Positions 54,924-63,060 of a DNA stretch of 64,000 bases are shown piece after piece (the stretch's first letter is position 1; the number at the start of each line of letters is the position of its first letter). A model generated the notes under the pieces. It had not been told where the DNA came from. It saw nothing but the letters and a program-made list of their open reading frames with translations, and ran no database searches. The stretch spans positions 3,844 through 67,843 of the forward strand of contig CALKUH010000017.1 of assembly GCA_937996795.1 (NCBI GenBank), given 5' to 3'. The translations under genes were made by a program, and so were the position numbers. This DNA comes from an uncultured Verrucomicrobiota bacterium (GTDB taxonomy: Bacteria > Verrucomicrobiota > Kiritimatiellia > CAIVKH01).

Positions 54924-55556
54924 CTACTCCACCGGGCCCAGCGGCGCGGCGTCCCAGTCGCCGGACGGCCCGGCAGGCGGCTCGTCGACGGGGGCGAGTT
55001 CCTCCGCATAGGGATCGATCGACGGGTCCGCCGTCGCTTCGGGCGGCGCCACGCGCAACTCCGGCACTTTTTCGGAGAGTTGCTCGTAGAGCGGATGCAG
55101 GCGCGCGGTGACGAGGCGACCGATGCGCGATTCCTGGGTGATCATCGCCTGCATCGTGTCGTTCGGCATCAGGCTCAGCAGCAGCAGGATCAGGATCGCG
55201 ACCGCACCGGAGCGAACGAGTCCGCACAGCGCGCCGCCGATCCGCTCGGTCCGGCCTTTAAAGGAGAAGCTGAACATCGCGGACAGCGCGAGGCGGATGA
55301 TCGTCAGGATCGCGTAGGCCCCGACCAGGAGAATGAGCAGCGCGGAGAGGAAGCACAGGCGCGGCGCCCACTCGAAGCGCGCCATCAGCGCATCGGCCAG
55401 CGGGCGCGTCAGGAAAATCACCGCCGCGATGCAACCCGCCGCGATCAACACGCGCGCCAGCTCGCCCGAAAGGCCGCGCCGGACGCCGCCCGCGAGGCCG
55501 CCGAGCACGAACGCGACGAAGATCCAATCCACCACCGTAAGTCCGAGCCATGTCAT
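54924..55556 (-). CDS. cvpA: CvpA-family membrane protein
   Basis: 210 residues from the ATG at 55556. Four TM helices are clear: VVDWIFVAFVLGGLAGGVRR, LIAAGCIAAVIFLT, LLILLVGAYAILTIIRLAL and LVRSGAVAILILLLLSLMPN. A cytoplasmic or periplasmic acidic tail is Pro/Glu/Asp-rich. CvpA homologues are tied to colicin V production and envelope homeostasis. It directly precedes dnaG (no gap) and so is likely co-transcribed. Confidence 0.82.
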   Translation of the reverse strand: MTWLGLTVVDWIFVAFVLGGLAGGVRRGLSGELARVLIAAGCIAAVIFLTRPLADALMARFEWAPRLCFLSALLILLVGAYAILTIIRLALSAMFSFSFKGRTERIGGALCGLVRSGAVAILILLLLSLMPNDTMQAMITQESRIGRLVTARLHPLYEQLSEKVPELRVAPPEATADPSIDPYAEELAPVDEPPAGPSGDWDAAPLGPVE

Positions 55557-55614
55557 GCGGCTGAACGTAGGCCGACCCCGGCCCGGCATCAAGAGAGAAG
55601 GATGGGGAAAGGAC

Positions 55615-55674
55615 ACGAGGGGAGAGGAGACGAGGGGCACGAGACCCGAGGGGAGAGGACACGAGGGCACGAGG
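55615..55674. repeat. 30-bp tandem direct repeat, two copies
   Basis: ACGAGGGGAGAGGAGACGAG at the start of copy 1 (55615-55644) recurs as CCGAGGGGAGAGGACACGAG at the start of copy 2 (from 55646), both ending GGCACGAG. It is purine-rich and lies in the divergent gap between cvpA and the TVP38 gene, next to paired element C. Confidence 0.55.
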
Positions 55675-55701
55675 AACGTAGGGGCGGGGAGCGGAAGAAA
55701 T

Positions 55702-55750
55702 GTTTTACAGACGTTGCGGGTGGCAAAAAGAGTTTTTACAGACGTTGCAA
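55702..55750 (+). repeat. Paired element C: two copies of TTTTACAGACGTTGC
   Basis: Copy 1 is GTTTTACAGACGTTGC (from 55702) and copy 2 is AGTTTTTACAGACGTTGCAA (55731-55750). The cores begin at 55706 and 55737, 31 bp apart, exactly as in element A. It ends 31 bases before the TVP38 ATG, with TATTCT at 55770-55775 as a possible -10. Confidence 0.8.
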
Positions 55751-55781
55751 ATCCCGGGGTGGGGTTTGCTATTCTCGCGCG

Positions 55782-56489
55782 ATGCATACGGAACAGGATG
55801 CCGCGGGGCGTGGCGGGGTCTGGTCGGCGGTGAAACGGCTGGGATTGTTTCTGCTCATTGCGCTGGCGGGCGTGGCGGTGAGTCATTTTACGCACCTGGG
55901 CGACTATGTGAGTGCCGGGTCGATGGCGGAGCTGGCGGAGCGAATGGGGCCGCACGGGGTCAGCATCATCATGCTGGCGGGCGTGTTGACGCCGCTGATG
56001 TTTTTGCCGCGCTGGCCGATCGCGTTCCTCGCGGGGCTGCTGTATGGCGTGGTGTGGGGCACGCTGCTGGCGACGGTCGCGTCGGCGGGGGGCGCGTGGC
56101 TGCACTTCATGCTCTCGCGGACCCTGCTGGCGCCGGCGTCGGAACGCATGCGGCGCCGCCTGAAGCTGGAGCATCTGAACATTCCGCGCGACAAGCAGTT
56201 CATCACCCTTTTCCTGCTGCGCGCGTTCCCGCTGTCGAGTTTCGTGGCGACGAACGTGCTGGCGGGCGCGTTGAAGCTGAGCCGCAGCCGGTTCATCCTC
56301 GCGTCGTTCCTCGGCATGCTGCCGTCGTCGCTGATGTACGCGGCATGGGGCAAGGTGATGAAACAGCCGGAGCCTCACTTTTACGGCCTCGCCGTGCTCG
56401 CCGTGATCCTCATCGTGGGCGGCGCGGTGCTGGCCCAACGCTACCTGCGCCCCTGGCTCCGCCCGTCCGCCGACCGCGGCGCCGAATAA
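55782..56489 (+). CDS. TVP38/TMEM64-family membrane protein
   Basis: 235 residues from the ATG at 55782. TM segments include LGLFLLIALAGVAVSHFTHL, SIIMLAGVLTPLMFLPRWPI and AFLAGLLYGVVWGTLLATVA. The VTT-domain features FLLRAFPLSSFVATNVLAGA and RSRFILASFLGMLPSSLMYA fit the DedA-related superfamily of SNARE-associated membrane proteins. The long open frame upstream (to 53163) is antisense to dnaG and cvpA. A lipid-transport role is possible from the superfamily. Confidence 0.85.
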   Translation: MHTEQDAAGRGGVWSAVKRLGLFLLIALAGVAVSHFTHLGDYVSAGSMAELAERMGPHGVSIIMLAGVLTPLMFLPRWPIAFLAGLLYGVVWGTLLATVASAGGAWLHFMLSRTLLAPASERMRRRLKLEHLNIPRDKQFITLFLLRAFPLSSFVATNVLAGALKLSRSRFILASFLGMLPSSLMYAAWGKVMKQPEPHFYGLAVLAVILIVGGAVLAQRYLRPWLRPSADRGAE

Positions 56490-56514
56490 TTTCGTCCTCG
56501 AAATCAGGACTTCA

Positions 56515-56538
56515 CCACGGAGCGACGGAGGCACGGAG
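56515..56538. repeat. Half element of the CCACGGAG...CACGGAG type
   Basis: CCACGGAGCGACGGAGGCAC followed by GGAG matches the left arm of the inverted repeat at 59464-59550. The complementary arm is degraded here (only TTCTCCTTGG near 56567). Confidence 0.5.
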
Positions 56539-56657
56539 CGGATGGAAGCCGCGTCTCGATCGGAATTCTCCTTGGTTAAAAAAGTTTCGTCCTTCTTCGA
56601 TGAGGCTTTCGCGTTGAGTTGGCGGGCGGGCGGACTACACTGCGGGGCGAGGTGGCT

Positions 56658-58118
56658 ATGCGTATTCGATTCGTCCGGTGGATGGTGTGCGGTGCGCTGA
56701 TCGGGGTTTTGCCCGCGCGCGCCGCGGTGGAGGCTTCGGCCCCGCGGCAGGTGACGCTCCAGATCTATGACAACGGGCTCACGCTGGTGAACGAACTGCG
56801 GTCGGTGGTGTTGCCGCCTGGCGCGGACTCGGTGGTGGTGCGCGGCGTGCCGGCGCGGCTCGACCCGGAGACGGTGTCGGTCCTGCCTGCGGCGGGGAGC
56901 GCGGGGCTCGACGTGCTGGAGCAGCGGTTCGAGTATGACCTGGCCGACGCGGCGCGCCTGTTGGGCCGCTATCTCGACCGCACGCTGGTGGTCGGCGCGG
57001 GCGCGAACGCGAAGGAGGGGCGGCTGGTCGGATTGCCGGCGTGGCGCGAGCCGCCGTTCCCGTCGGACCCGCTTGTGCTGGCGATGCCGGACGGCGGGCT
57101 GGTCTCCTTCTTTACCGCGGCGGAGGCGGGGCGCGTGACGTTCCCCGGCGCGGCGCGCGCGGTGTTCGACAAGCCCGCGCTGGTGTGGCGCACGCGCGGC
57201 GGGCTCGAGGGCCAGCAGAATTTCCGCTTCAACTACCTGTTGCAGGGCCTCGCGTGGCAGGCGGCGTATGACGTTGTGCTGAATCCCGCGGGCACGGAGG
57301 CGATGCTGTCCGGGCGCATCGGGCTCGACAACCAGAGCGGTGGCTCGTTCGAGGAGGCGACGGTGCGACTCCTGGAAACGGAGCGGGGCCGGGTGTCCGG
57401 CGAGGCGGAGGACCTGGCGCCGCAGCGCTATGCGTATGGTCTCGAACAGCCGCGCGACGAGCGCGCCGTGGCGAGCCTCGCGCCGGTGCAGACGCACGAA
57501 CTGCCCCGGAAGGTGACGCTGCAGCAGGGCGAGCGCGTGTACCTGCCGCTGGCGCAGATCGCGAACCTGCCGGTGCGCCGCATCTTTGTGTATGACGGCG
57601 TGCGTTTCGACCGCTTCCAGCGGAATCGCCGCAACGACTGGAACTACGGCACCGAATATCACACGACGGTGGACCTGCACCTGGAGTTCGACAACACCGG
57701 CGCGGCGGGGCTGGGCCTGCATTTGCCGCCGGGCCGCCTGCACCTGTACCAGCAGCGGATCGACGGCGCGCTCGAGTTGCTCGGCACTGATACGCTCGCG
57801 CCGGTGGCCGCGGAGGCGCGCGGGCAGGTGCGCGTCGGCCCTGCGCGCGGGCTGCGCGGGGAGCGCGAACGCACGGGCTACACGGAGATCCGTCCGCTGC
57901 ACGAGTATGAGGAGTCGTTTGAAATACGGCTCGCGAACGACTCCGACCAGCCTGCGGTGATCCGCGTGGTGGAACACCTGTACCGGTGGTCGGAATTCGA
58001 GATCGTCAAGTCGGACAGCGAGTACAAGGTGACCGGTCCGCAGACGATTGAGTTCCAGCCCGAGCTGAAGCCGGGCGGGCGTCGCGCGATCCACTACACC
58101 GTGCGCTACCGCTGGTAG
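56658..58118 (+). CDS. DUF4139-like secreted protein (first of tandem pair)
   Basis: 486 residues from the ATG at 56658 with GAGGTGG upstream. Signal peptide (WMVCGALIGVLPARA). The N-terminal part (LQIYDNGLTLVNELRSVVLP) is followed by a DUF4139-like region: FNYLLQGLAWQAAYDVVLNP and GRIGLDNQSGGSFEEATVRL. DUF4139 occurs in MuiA-type proteins of unknown function. Beta-rich, exported, probably part of an envelope or surface structure with the next gene. Confidence 0.75.
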   Translation: MRIRFVRWMVCGALIGVLPARAAVEASAPRQVTLQIYDNGLTLVNELRSVVLPPGADSVVVRGVPARLDPETVSVLPAAGSAGLDVLEQRFEYDLADAARLLGRYLDRTLVVGAGANAKEGRLVGLPAWREPPFPSDPLVLAMPDGGLVSFFTAAEAGRVTFPGAARAVFDKPALVWRTRGGLEGQQNFRFNYLLQGLAWQAAYDVVLNPAGTEAMLSGRIGLDNQSGGSFEEATVRLLETERGRVSGEAEDLAPQRYAYGLEQPRDERAVASLAPVQTHELPRKVTLQQGERVYLPLAQIANLPVRRIFVYDGVRFDRFQRNRRNDWNYGTEYHTTVDLHLEFDNTGAAGLGLHLPPGRLHLYQQRIDGALELLGTDTLAPVAAEARGQVRVGPARGLRGERERTGYTEIRPLHEYEESFEIRLANDSDQPAVIRVVEHLYRWSEFEIVKSDSEYKVTGPQTIEFQPELKPGGRRAIHYTVRYRW

Positions 58119-58129
58119 GAGGACCGCGC

Positions 58130-59428
58130 GTGGACCAACGCCGCATTGCGGACGCGCTGTGTGCGGGCCTGCTGGCCGCGTGCAGCCTGGCCGCGCCGGT
58201 GGGCGCGCAGGACGTCAGCCGCCCCGTCTCGACCCGCCTGATCGTCGGCCACGAGGTGTCGACGATGCGCGAGGAGCACGAGGTGAATTTTGTGCAGCGC
58301 GAGCGCACCCTGTGGCTCGATCTGCCGTCGGCGGTGGACCTCGCGACGGTGTGGGCGGGCGATGCGGAGCAGGCGGTGCGACTGCTCGATGTGCGGCGGA
58401 CGCCCCCGCCGCAGCCGGCGTTCGATGGCGTGTGGTCGCTTACCGGCGCCGTGCCACGTCGCGCGGAGGCGTCGTCGCAGGTGCAGGGCCCGCTGGCGAT
58501 CCGCCTGATTTCAGCCGCTGCGCGACCGCGCCGGGTGGAGGTTCATTACCAGGTGCCGGGCCTTTCGTGGGAGGCGCATTACGAGCTGACGATACGCGGG
58601 GACATCAACAATCACCTGGAACCGTTGTCGCTGGACATGGAGGCGCGGCTTCATGTGTCGAACGCGCTGGACCGCGCGGTGCGCGCCGACCGCCTGCTCC
58701 TGCGCGGGCCTGCGGAGCGACCGGCGGATGCGGACGCCCTGCAGCGGGCGCCGGGGTTCCTTATGCTGGATGACGACAGCCCGCTGGCCGACCGGTGGCG
58801 CCCCGGCCCGCCGCCGCAACGCGAGCCCCAGCTCTACAGTCTTGTGGAGGAGGGGACGGTGCTTCCGCCGGGGCAGGTGGTCGGATTGCGCGTGGCGTCG
58901 GCCCGCCGCATGGCGACGGAGCGGCTCTACACCATGGATAGCGAGCGCATGCCGCTGGGATCGCCGGACGGGCGGCGGCCGCTGCGGCAATGGATGGTCA
59001 TCCGCAACGAGGCGCGCGCGGGACTCGGCATGCCGCTGCCCGCGGGTACGGCCCGCATCTCGGCGGGCAGCGGGCGTTCGCCGGTTCGGCAGGACGCGGT
59101 GCTGGGCCACACGCCGGCCGGGGGGCTGATCCGCGTCGATCTCGGCGATGCGCCCGGGGTCACCGGGTCGCGCCGCTCCCTCGGTCGCACGCGCGATGTG
59201 GGCGGCATCGTTCAGGAGACAATCGAACTGCGTGTGGCCAACGGGCTCGACAGCGCCGTGCGGGTGGAACTGTCCGAACGTCCGCCGGTCCCGCTGGCGT
59301 GGGACATGGTGCGCTCCTCGCGCCCCTATGAATTGGTGGCCCGCCGCCTGCGCTACGAATTGCAACTGGCGCCGCGCGAAGAGGTCGTGGTCTCCTACAC
59401 CGTACGCCTCAGCGAGCCGGAGGGCTGA
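58130..59428 (+). CDS. DUF4139-like secreted protein (second of tandem pair)
   Basis: 432 residues, GTG start with TAGGAGGA upstream, 11 bases after its neighbour. Signal peptide (DALCAGLLAACSLAAPVGAQ). VHYQVPGLSWEAHYELTIRG mirrors the LAWQAAYDVVLNP segment of the upstream protein, and the C-terminal RRLRYELQLAPREEVVVSYT mirrors its GGRRAIHYTVRYRW end. The two therefore look like diverged paralogues that probably act together. Function unknown. Confidence 0.7.
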   Translation: MDQRRIADALCAGLLAACSLAAPVGAQDVSRPVSTRLIVGHEVSTMREEHEVNFVQRERTLWLDLPSAVDLATVWAGDAEQAVRLLDVRRTPPPQPAFDGVWSLTGAVPRRAEASSQVQGPLAIRLISAAARPRRVEVHYQVPGLSWEAHYELTIRGDINNHLEPLSLDMEARLHVSNALDRAVRADRLLLRGPAERPADADALQRAPGFLMLDDDSPLADRWRPGPPPQREPQLYSLVEEGTVLPPGQVVGLRVASARRMATERLYTMDSERMPLGSPDGRRPLRQWMVIRNEARAGLGMPLPAGTARISAGSGRSPVRQDAVLGHTPAGGLIRVDLGDAPGVTGSRRSLGRTRDVGGIVQETIELRVANGLDSAVRVELSERPPVPLAWDMVRSSRPYELVARRLRYELQLAPREEVVVSYTVRLSEPEG

Positions 59429-59463
59429 GTCCGGTTCCGTCACGCTGTGGGATTTTTTTAAAA

Positions 59464-59550
59464 CCACGGAGACACGGAGGTACGGAGCAGATTCTAAAAG
59501 AGAATGTTCCACAATCTTCAGGCCTCTCCGTGCCTCCGTGAACTCCGTGG
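59464..59550. repeat. Inverted repeat of CCACGGAGACACGGAG type
   Basis: CCACGGAGACACGGAGGTAC at the left end is the approximate mirror of GTGCCTCCGTGAACTCCGTG at the right, with a TTCTAAAAGAGAA hairpin between. It follows the DUF4139 pair and probably terminates its transcript. Confidence 0.7.
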
Positions 59551-59589
59551 TGAAGGACGGCGAGGATGAAGCGGCTGGAGACCGGGCGG

Positions 59590-59817
59590 CTAGGGCGCGG
59601 GCAGGGCGCGGAAGTCGGGGGTGACTTCGCGCGCGTTGCGCTGCGTGAGCAGGCGCGCCTGCACCTGGTAGAGGGCGATGAAAATGACCAGCAGGAGCGC
59701 GAGGAAGATGAAGAACTTGAGGTTCTCCTTCATCGGTCGCGACCGGCTCGGGAAATCGACGCGCAGTTTGCCGTAGTTGATGATCGGCGGCGTCACGCGT
59801 GGACGGGTCGTTTTCAT
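59590..59817 (-). CDS. Small single-pass membrane protein
   Basis: 75 residues from the ATG at 59817. A cytoplasmic Arg/Pro-rich start (KTTRPRVTPPIINYGKLRVD) precedes one TM helix (LKFFIFLALLLVIFIALYQV, about 31-50) and a short tail. I do not recognise the family. It is divergent from the transketolase gene and faces the repeat at 59464-59550. Confidence 0.55.
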   Translation of the reverse strand: MKTTRPRVTPPIINYGKLRVDFPSRSRPMKENLKFFIFLALLLVIFIALYQVQARLLTQRNAREVTPDFRALPAP

Positions 59818-59903
59818 GCGATGCGGGAAGTGTAGCCACCGCCGTTTCCGGTGCAACGGGATTTGTGCAAAAAATATTCCGCCATCCGCCCCGCCGCGTG
59901 GCG

Positions 59904-59932
59904 TTGACAGGCCGGTGTTGCTTTGTTACAGC
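59904..59932 (+). promoter_or_regulatory. Possible sigma70 promoter of tkt
   Basis: A consensus -35 TTGACA (59904-59909) is followed, after 17 bases, by TACAGC (59927-59932) as a weak -10. It lies about 40 bases before the transketolase ATG. Confidence 0.5.
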
Positions 59933-59970
59933 GGACCGACCGTGCAGCAGGCCTTCACACCTTTATACCT

Positions 59971-61968
59971 ATGAATACACAACACGTAGCCAACATCATC
60001 CGCGGGCTGTCGATCGACGGCGTGCAAAAAGCGAACTCCGGACACCCGGGCATGCCGATGGGCACCGCGGATTTCGCCGCCGTCCTCTTCCTCAAATTCC
60101 TGAAATACAATCCGGCGGACCCGCAGTGGCCGGACCGCGACCGCTACGTCCAGTCGGCCGGGCACGGCTCGATGTTGATGTACAGCCTGCTGCACCTCGC
60201 CGGCTACGATCTCGCGCTCGATGAACTGAAGCAGTTCCGCCAGTGGGGCAGCCGGACGCCGGGCCACCCCGAGTCGCACCTGACGCCGGGCGTGGAAACG
60301 ACCACCGGTCCGCTGGGGCAGGGTACGGCGAACGCGGTCGGCATGGCGCTGGCCGAGGCGATGCTCGCGGCGCGGTTCAACAAGGACGGGCACAGCATCG
60401 TTGACCACTACACGTATGTGCTGGCGGGCGACGGCTGCCTGATGGAAGGCATTTCGCACGAGGCCTGCTCGCACGCGGGCCACCTGGGCCTGAACAAGCT
60501 GATCCTGTTCTACGACAGCAACCGGATCACGATTGAGGGGCACACGGACCTCGCGTACAGCGACAACGTCCGCAAGCGCTTCGAGGGCTACAACTGGAAC
60601 GTCCTGGAAATCGACGGGCACAACCACGCCGAGATCGAGCAGGCGCTGCGCAGCGCGCACGCGGAGAAGAAGCGTCCGACGATCATCATCGGGCACACCA
60701 CGATTGGCAAGGGCAGCCCGCACCTGGCCGGCAGCCACGAATCGCACGGCGCGCCGCTCGGCGCGGACGAAGTGAAGGCGACCAAGAAGAACCTGGGCCT
60801 GCCGGAGAACGAGGATTTCTTCGTGTCCGACGAGGCGCGCGCCGCGTTTGCCGAGCGCCGCCGCCAGAATGAAGTCGCGTACAAGGCCTGGCAGGAGCGT
60901 CTTTTGGCGTTCCGCAAGGCGAACCCGGAACTGGGTGTGCAGTGGGACGCGGGCTTGGCCGGCACGCTGCCGGCGGACCTCGAGGCGAAGCTGCCGGTGT
61001 TCCCGGTGGACAAGCCGCTGGCGACGCGCGCGGCTTCGGGCAAGGTCATCCAGGAGCTCGCGAAGCATATCCCGCATTTCGTCGGCGGCTCGGCGGATCT
61101 CGCGCCCAGCACCAGCACGCTCATCAAGGACGGCGGGTCCGTTGCGCCGGGCTCGTTCGCCGGTCGCAACCTGCACTATGGCGTGCGCGAACACAGCATG
61201 GCGGCGATCGTCAACGGCATGTGCCTGCACCGCGGGTTCACGGTGTACGGCGCGACGTTCCTCGTGTTCTCGGATTACTGCCGCCCGTCGCTGCGCCTTG
61301 CCGCGCTGATGGAGATTCCCGCGCTCACGGTGTTCACGCATGACAGCATTTTCCTCGGCGAGGACGGGCCGACGCACCAGGCGGTGGAGCACCTGGCGGC
61401 GCTGCGCGCGATTCCGCACATGACGGTCATCCGCCCCGGCGATCCCAACGAGACGTCCTATGCGTGGCTCGCCGCGCTGCAACACAAGAAAGGTCCCTCG
61501 CTGCTCATCCTCTCGCGCCAGAACATGCCGGTCTTCGACCGCACCACCTGCGCCTCCGCGGCGGGTGTGCTGCAGGGCGGCTATGTCTTGTGGGAAAGCG
61601 GCGCGAAGCCGGATTGCATCCTGATCGGCACCGGCTCCGAGTTGTCGCTGGCGCTCGACGCGGGCAAGCAGTTGGCGCGCGAGGACGGCGTCAACGTCCG
61701 CGTGGTCAGCATGCCGTCGTGGGAACTCTTCGAGAAGCAGCCGGAGGCCTACCGCGCCTCCGTCCTGCCGGCGTCCTGCACCCGCCGCGTGGCGGTGGAG
61801 GCAGGCATTGCGCAGGGGTGGGATCGGTACGTGGGGTCGAAGGGCCGCACGGTCACCATCAACCACTACGGCGCATCCGCCCCGGCCAAGGTGCTGGCGG
61901 AGAAATTCGGCTTCACCGTGGCCAACGTCCTCGCCGTGGCGCGCGAGGTGATGAGACAGCCTTCGTGA
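59971..61968 (+). CDS. tkt: Transketolase
   Basis: 665 residues from the ATG at 59971. ANSGHPGMPMGTADFA at the N-terminus, the thiamine-diphosphate motif VLAGDGCLMEGISHEACSHA...YDSN, and the pyrimidine-domain LHYGVREHSMAAIVNGMCLH and EDGPTHQAVEHLAALR are standard. It moves two-carbon units in the pentose phosphate pathway. Its stop overlaps the next start (GTGA). Confidence 0.97.
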   Translation: MNTQHVANIIRGLSIDGVQKANSGHPGMPMGTADFAAVLFLKFLKYNPADPQWPDRDRYVQSAGHGSMLMYSLLHLAGYDLALDELKQFRQWGSRTPGHPESHLTPGVETTTGPLGQGTANAVGMALAEAMLAARFNKDGHSIVDHYTYVLAGDGCLMEGISHEACSHAGHLGLNKLILFYDSNRITIEGHTDLAYSDNVRKRFEGYNWNVLEIDGHNHAEIEQALRSAHAEKKRPTIIIGHTTIGKGSPHLAGSHESHGAPLGADEVKATKKNLGLPENEDFFVSDEARAAFAERRRQNEVAYKAWQERLLAFRKANPELGVQWDAGLAGTLPADLEAKLPVFPVDKPLATRAASGKVIQELAKHIPHFVGGSADLAPSTSTLIKDGGSVAPGSFAGRNLHYGVREHSMAAIVNGMCLHRGFTVYGATFLVFSDYCRPSLRLAALMEIPALTVFTHDSIFLGEDGPTHQAVEHLAALRAIPHMTVIRPGDPNETSYAWLAALQHKKGPSLLILSRQNMPVFDRTTCASAAGVLQGGYVLWESGAKPDCILIGTGSELSLALDAGKQLAREDGVNVRVVSMPSWELFEKQPEAYRASVLPASCTRRVAVEAGIAQGWDRYVGSKGRTVTINHYGASAPAKVLAEKFGFTVANVLAVAREVMRQPS

Positions 61969-62804
61969 TCGACCTGCACATGCACTCCATTTTCTCCGAC
62001 GGGTCCATGACCCCGGAGGAATTGATCGCCGAGGGACTGTCCATCGGCTTGAAGGGCATGGCGCTGACCGATCATGACACGGTGGGCGGGGTTCCTCGCT
62101 TTATCGAGGCGGCGGAGAAGGTCCGGATGCCCGTGATGACGGGTGTCGAGGTGAGCGCCGATCTCGATCACGGCACCCTGCATATGCTCGGCTATGGGGT
62201 GGACCACAAGGACCGCTCCCTCATTGAGCATCTCCGCTGGATCCGGCAGGGGCGCGACGAGCGCAACCAGGAGATCCTGCACAAGATCAACCAGCTCGGC
62301 ATCCGTCTTACAATGGACGAGGTCACGAAGTATGCCGGCGCCGACGTCGTGGGACGCCCGCACTTTGCGCAGGCGATGATCGCGAAGGGGATCGTGAAGG
62401 ACAAACGGGAGGCGTTCGACCGCTTCCTCGCCAAAGGCAAGCCCGCCTATGCCGAGCGCCGCCGCCTAGAGCCCGCGGCCACGATCGAGTTGATCCGCGG
62501 CGCGCGCGGCCTGCCTGTGGTGGCCCATCCCTTCACCCTGAAGCGCAATACGCGAGAGCTGCGGGATTTCATCGCCCAGCTCAAAGCGGCCGGCTTGGGC
62601 GGCATTGAAGTCTACTACTCCGAGCATACCCACGAGATGCAGCGTGAATTCGCCGCCCTCGCGAAGGACCTCGACCTCGTCGCCACCGGCGGCAGTGACT
62701 ACCACGGCACCATGTCCCCCGGCGTCCACATGGGCCGCGGCTCCTCCGGCCTCAAAGTCCCCGACCACGTCTGGGACGCCATCCAGACCGCGCTGCGGGG
62801 ATAA
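61965..62804 (+). CDS. PHP-domain phosphoesterase (nucleotide/oligoribonucleotide type)
   Basis: 279 residues, GTG start overlapping tkt by 4 bases. Metal-binding motifs are IDLHMHSIFSDGSMTPEEL, MALTDHDTVGGV, VVAHPFTLK and GGSDYHGT. The family includes RNase AM and 3',5'-nucleoside bisphosphate phosphatases (YciV/TrpH). It probably hydrolyses a phosphoester of nucleotides. Confidence 0.9.
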   Translation: MIDLHMHSIFSDGSMTPEELIAEGLSIGLKGMALTDHDTVGGVPRFIEAAEKVRMPVMTGVEVSADLDHGTLHMLGYGVDHKDRSLIEHLRWIRQGRDERNQEILHKINQLGIRLTMDEVTKYAGADVVGRPHFAQAMIAKGIVKDKREAFDRFLAKGKPAYAERRRLEPAATIELIRGARGLPVVAHPFTLKRNTRELRDFIAQLKAAGLGGIEVYYSEHTHEMQREFAALAKDLDLVATGGSDYHGTMSPGVHMGRGSSGLKVPDHVWDAIQTALRG

Positions 62805-62876
62805 ATTACGAAGGATTTATTCTTTTCTCTTGTCATGTCCTCGTGTGAATGTTTTTATCACGCCTCAGTTTTTGAC

Positions 62877-62953
62877 TGCGGGGTGGAGCAGCCAGGCAGC
62901 TCGTCAGGCTCATAACCTGAAGGTCGTTGGTTCAAATCCAACCCCCGCTACCA
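62877..62953 (+). tRNA. Initiator tRNA-Met (CAT)
   Basis: Sequence features of initiator tRNA: mismatch at 1-72 (here T-T rather than the usual C-A), D arm GAGCAGCCAGGCAGCTC, anticodon loop CTCATAA at 62909-62915, AAGGTCGT variable region and TTCAAAT in the T loop, with an encoded CCA. The anticodon stem reads TCAGG/CCTGA, so only two of the three conserved G:C pairs remain. A strong terminator follows at 62960. Confidence 0.93.
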
Positions 62954-62959
62954 ATCAAT

Positions 62960-62987
62960 AAAGCCCGGCCGTTCGGCCGGGCTTTTT
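62960..62987 (+). terminator. Rho-independent terminator after tRNA-Met
   Basis: AAAGCCCGGCC, a GTTC loop and GGCCGGGCTTTTT form a perfect 11-bp GC-rich stem with a T-run, 7 bases after the CCA of the tRNA. Confidence 0.95.
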
Positions 62988-63060
62988 GATTATCAAGATT
63001 GAATAATTGCTGAACATCGTAGCAGAATCACAGCGATTTATTCTGGGGCATTGAGGTGCA

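Noticed and set aside
53163..55781. Long open frame upstream of the TVP38 ATG
   Set aside because: It is antisense to dnaG and cvpA and carries no family motif; only the last 235 codons (from 55782) form a membrane protein.
62877..62953. Elongator tRNA-Met
   Set aside because: The 1-72 mismatch and the D-arm and variable-region sequence match initiator tRNA, despite the A:T pair in the anticodon stem.
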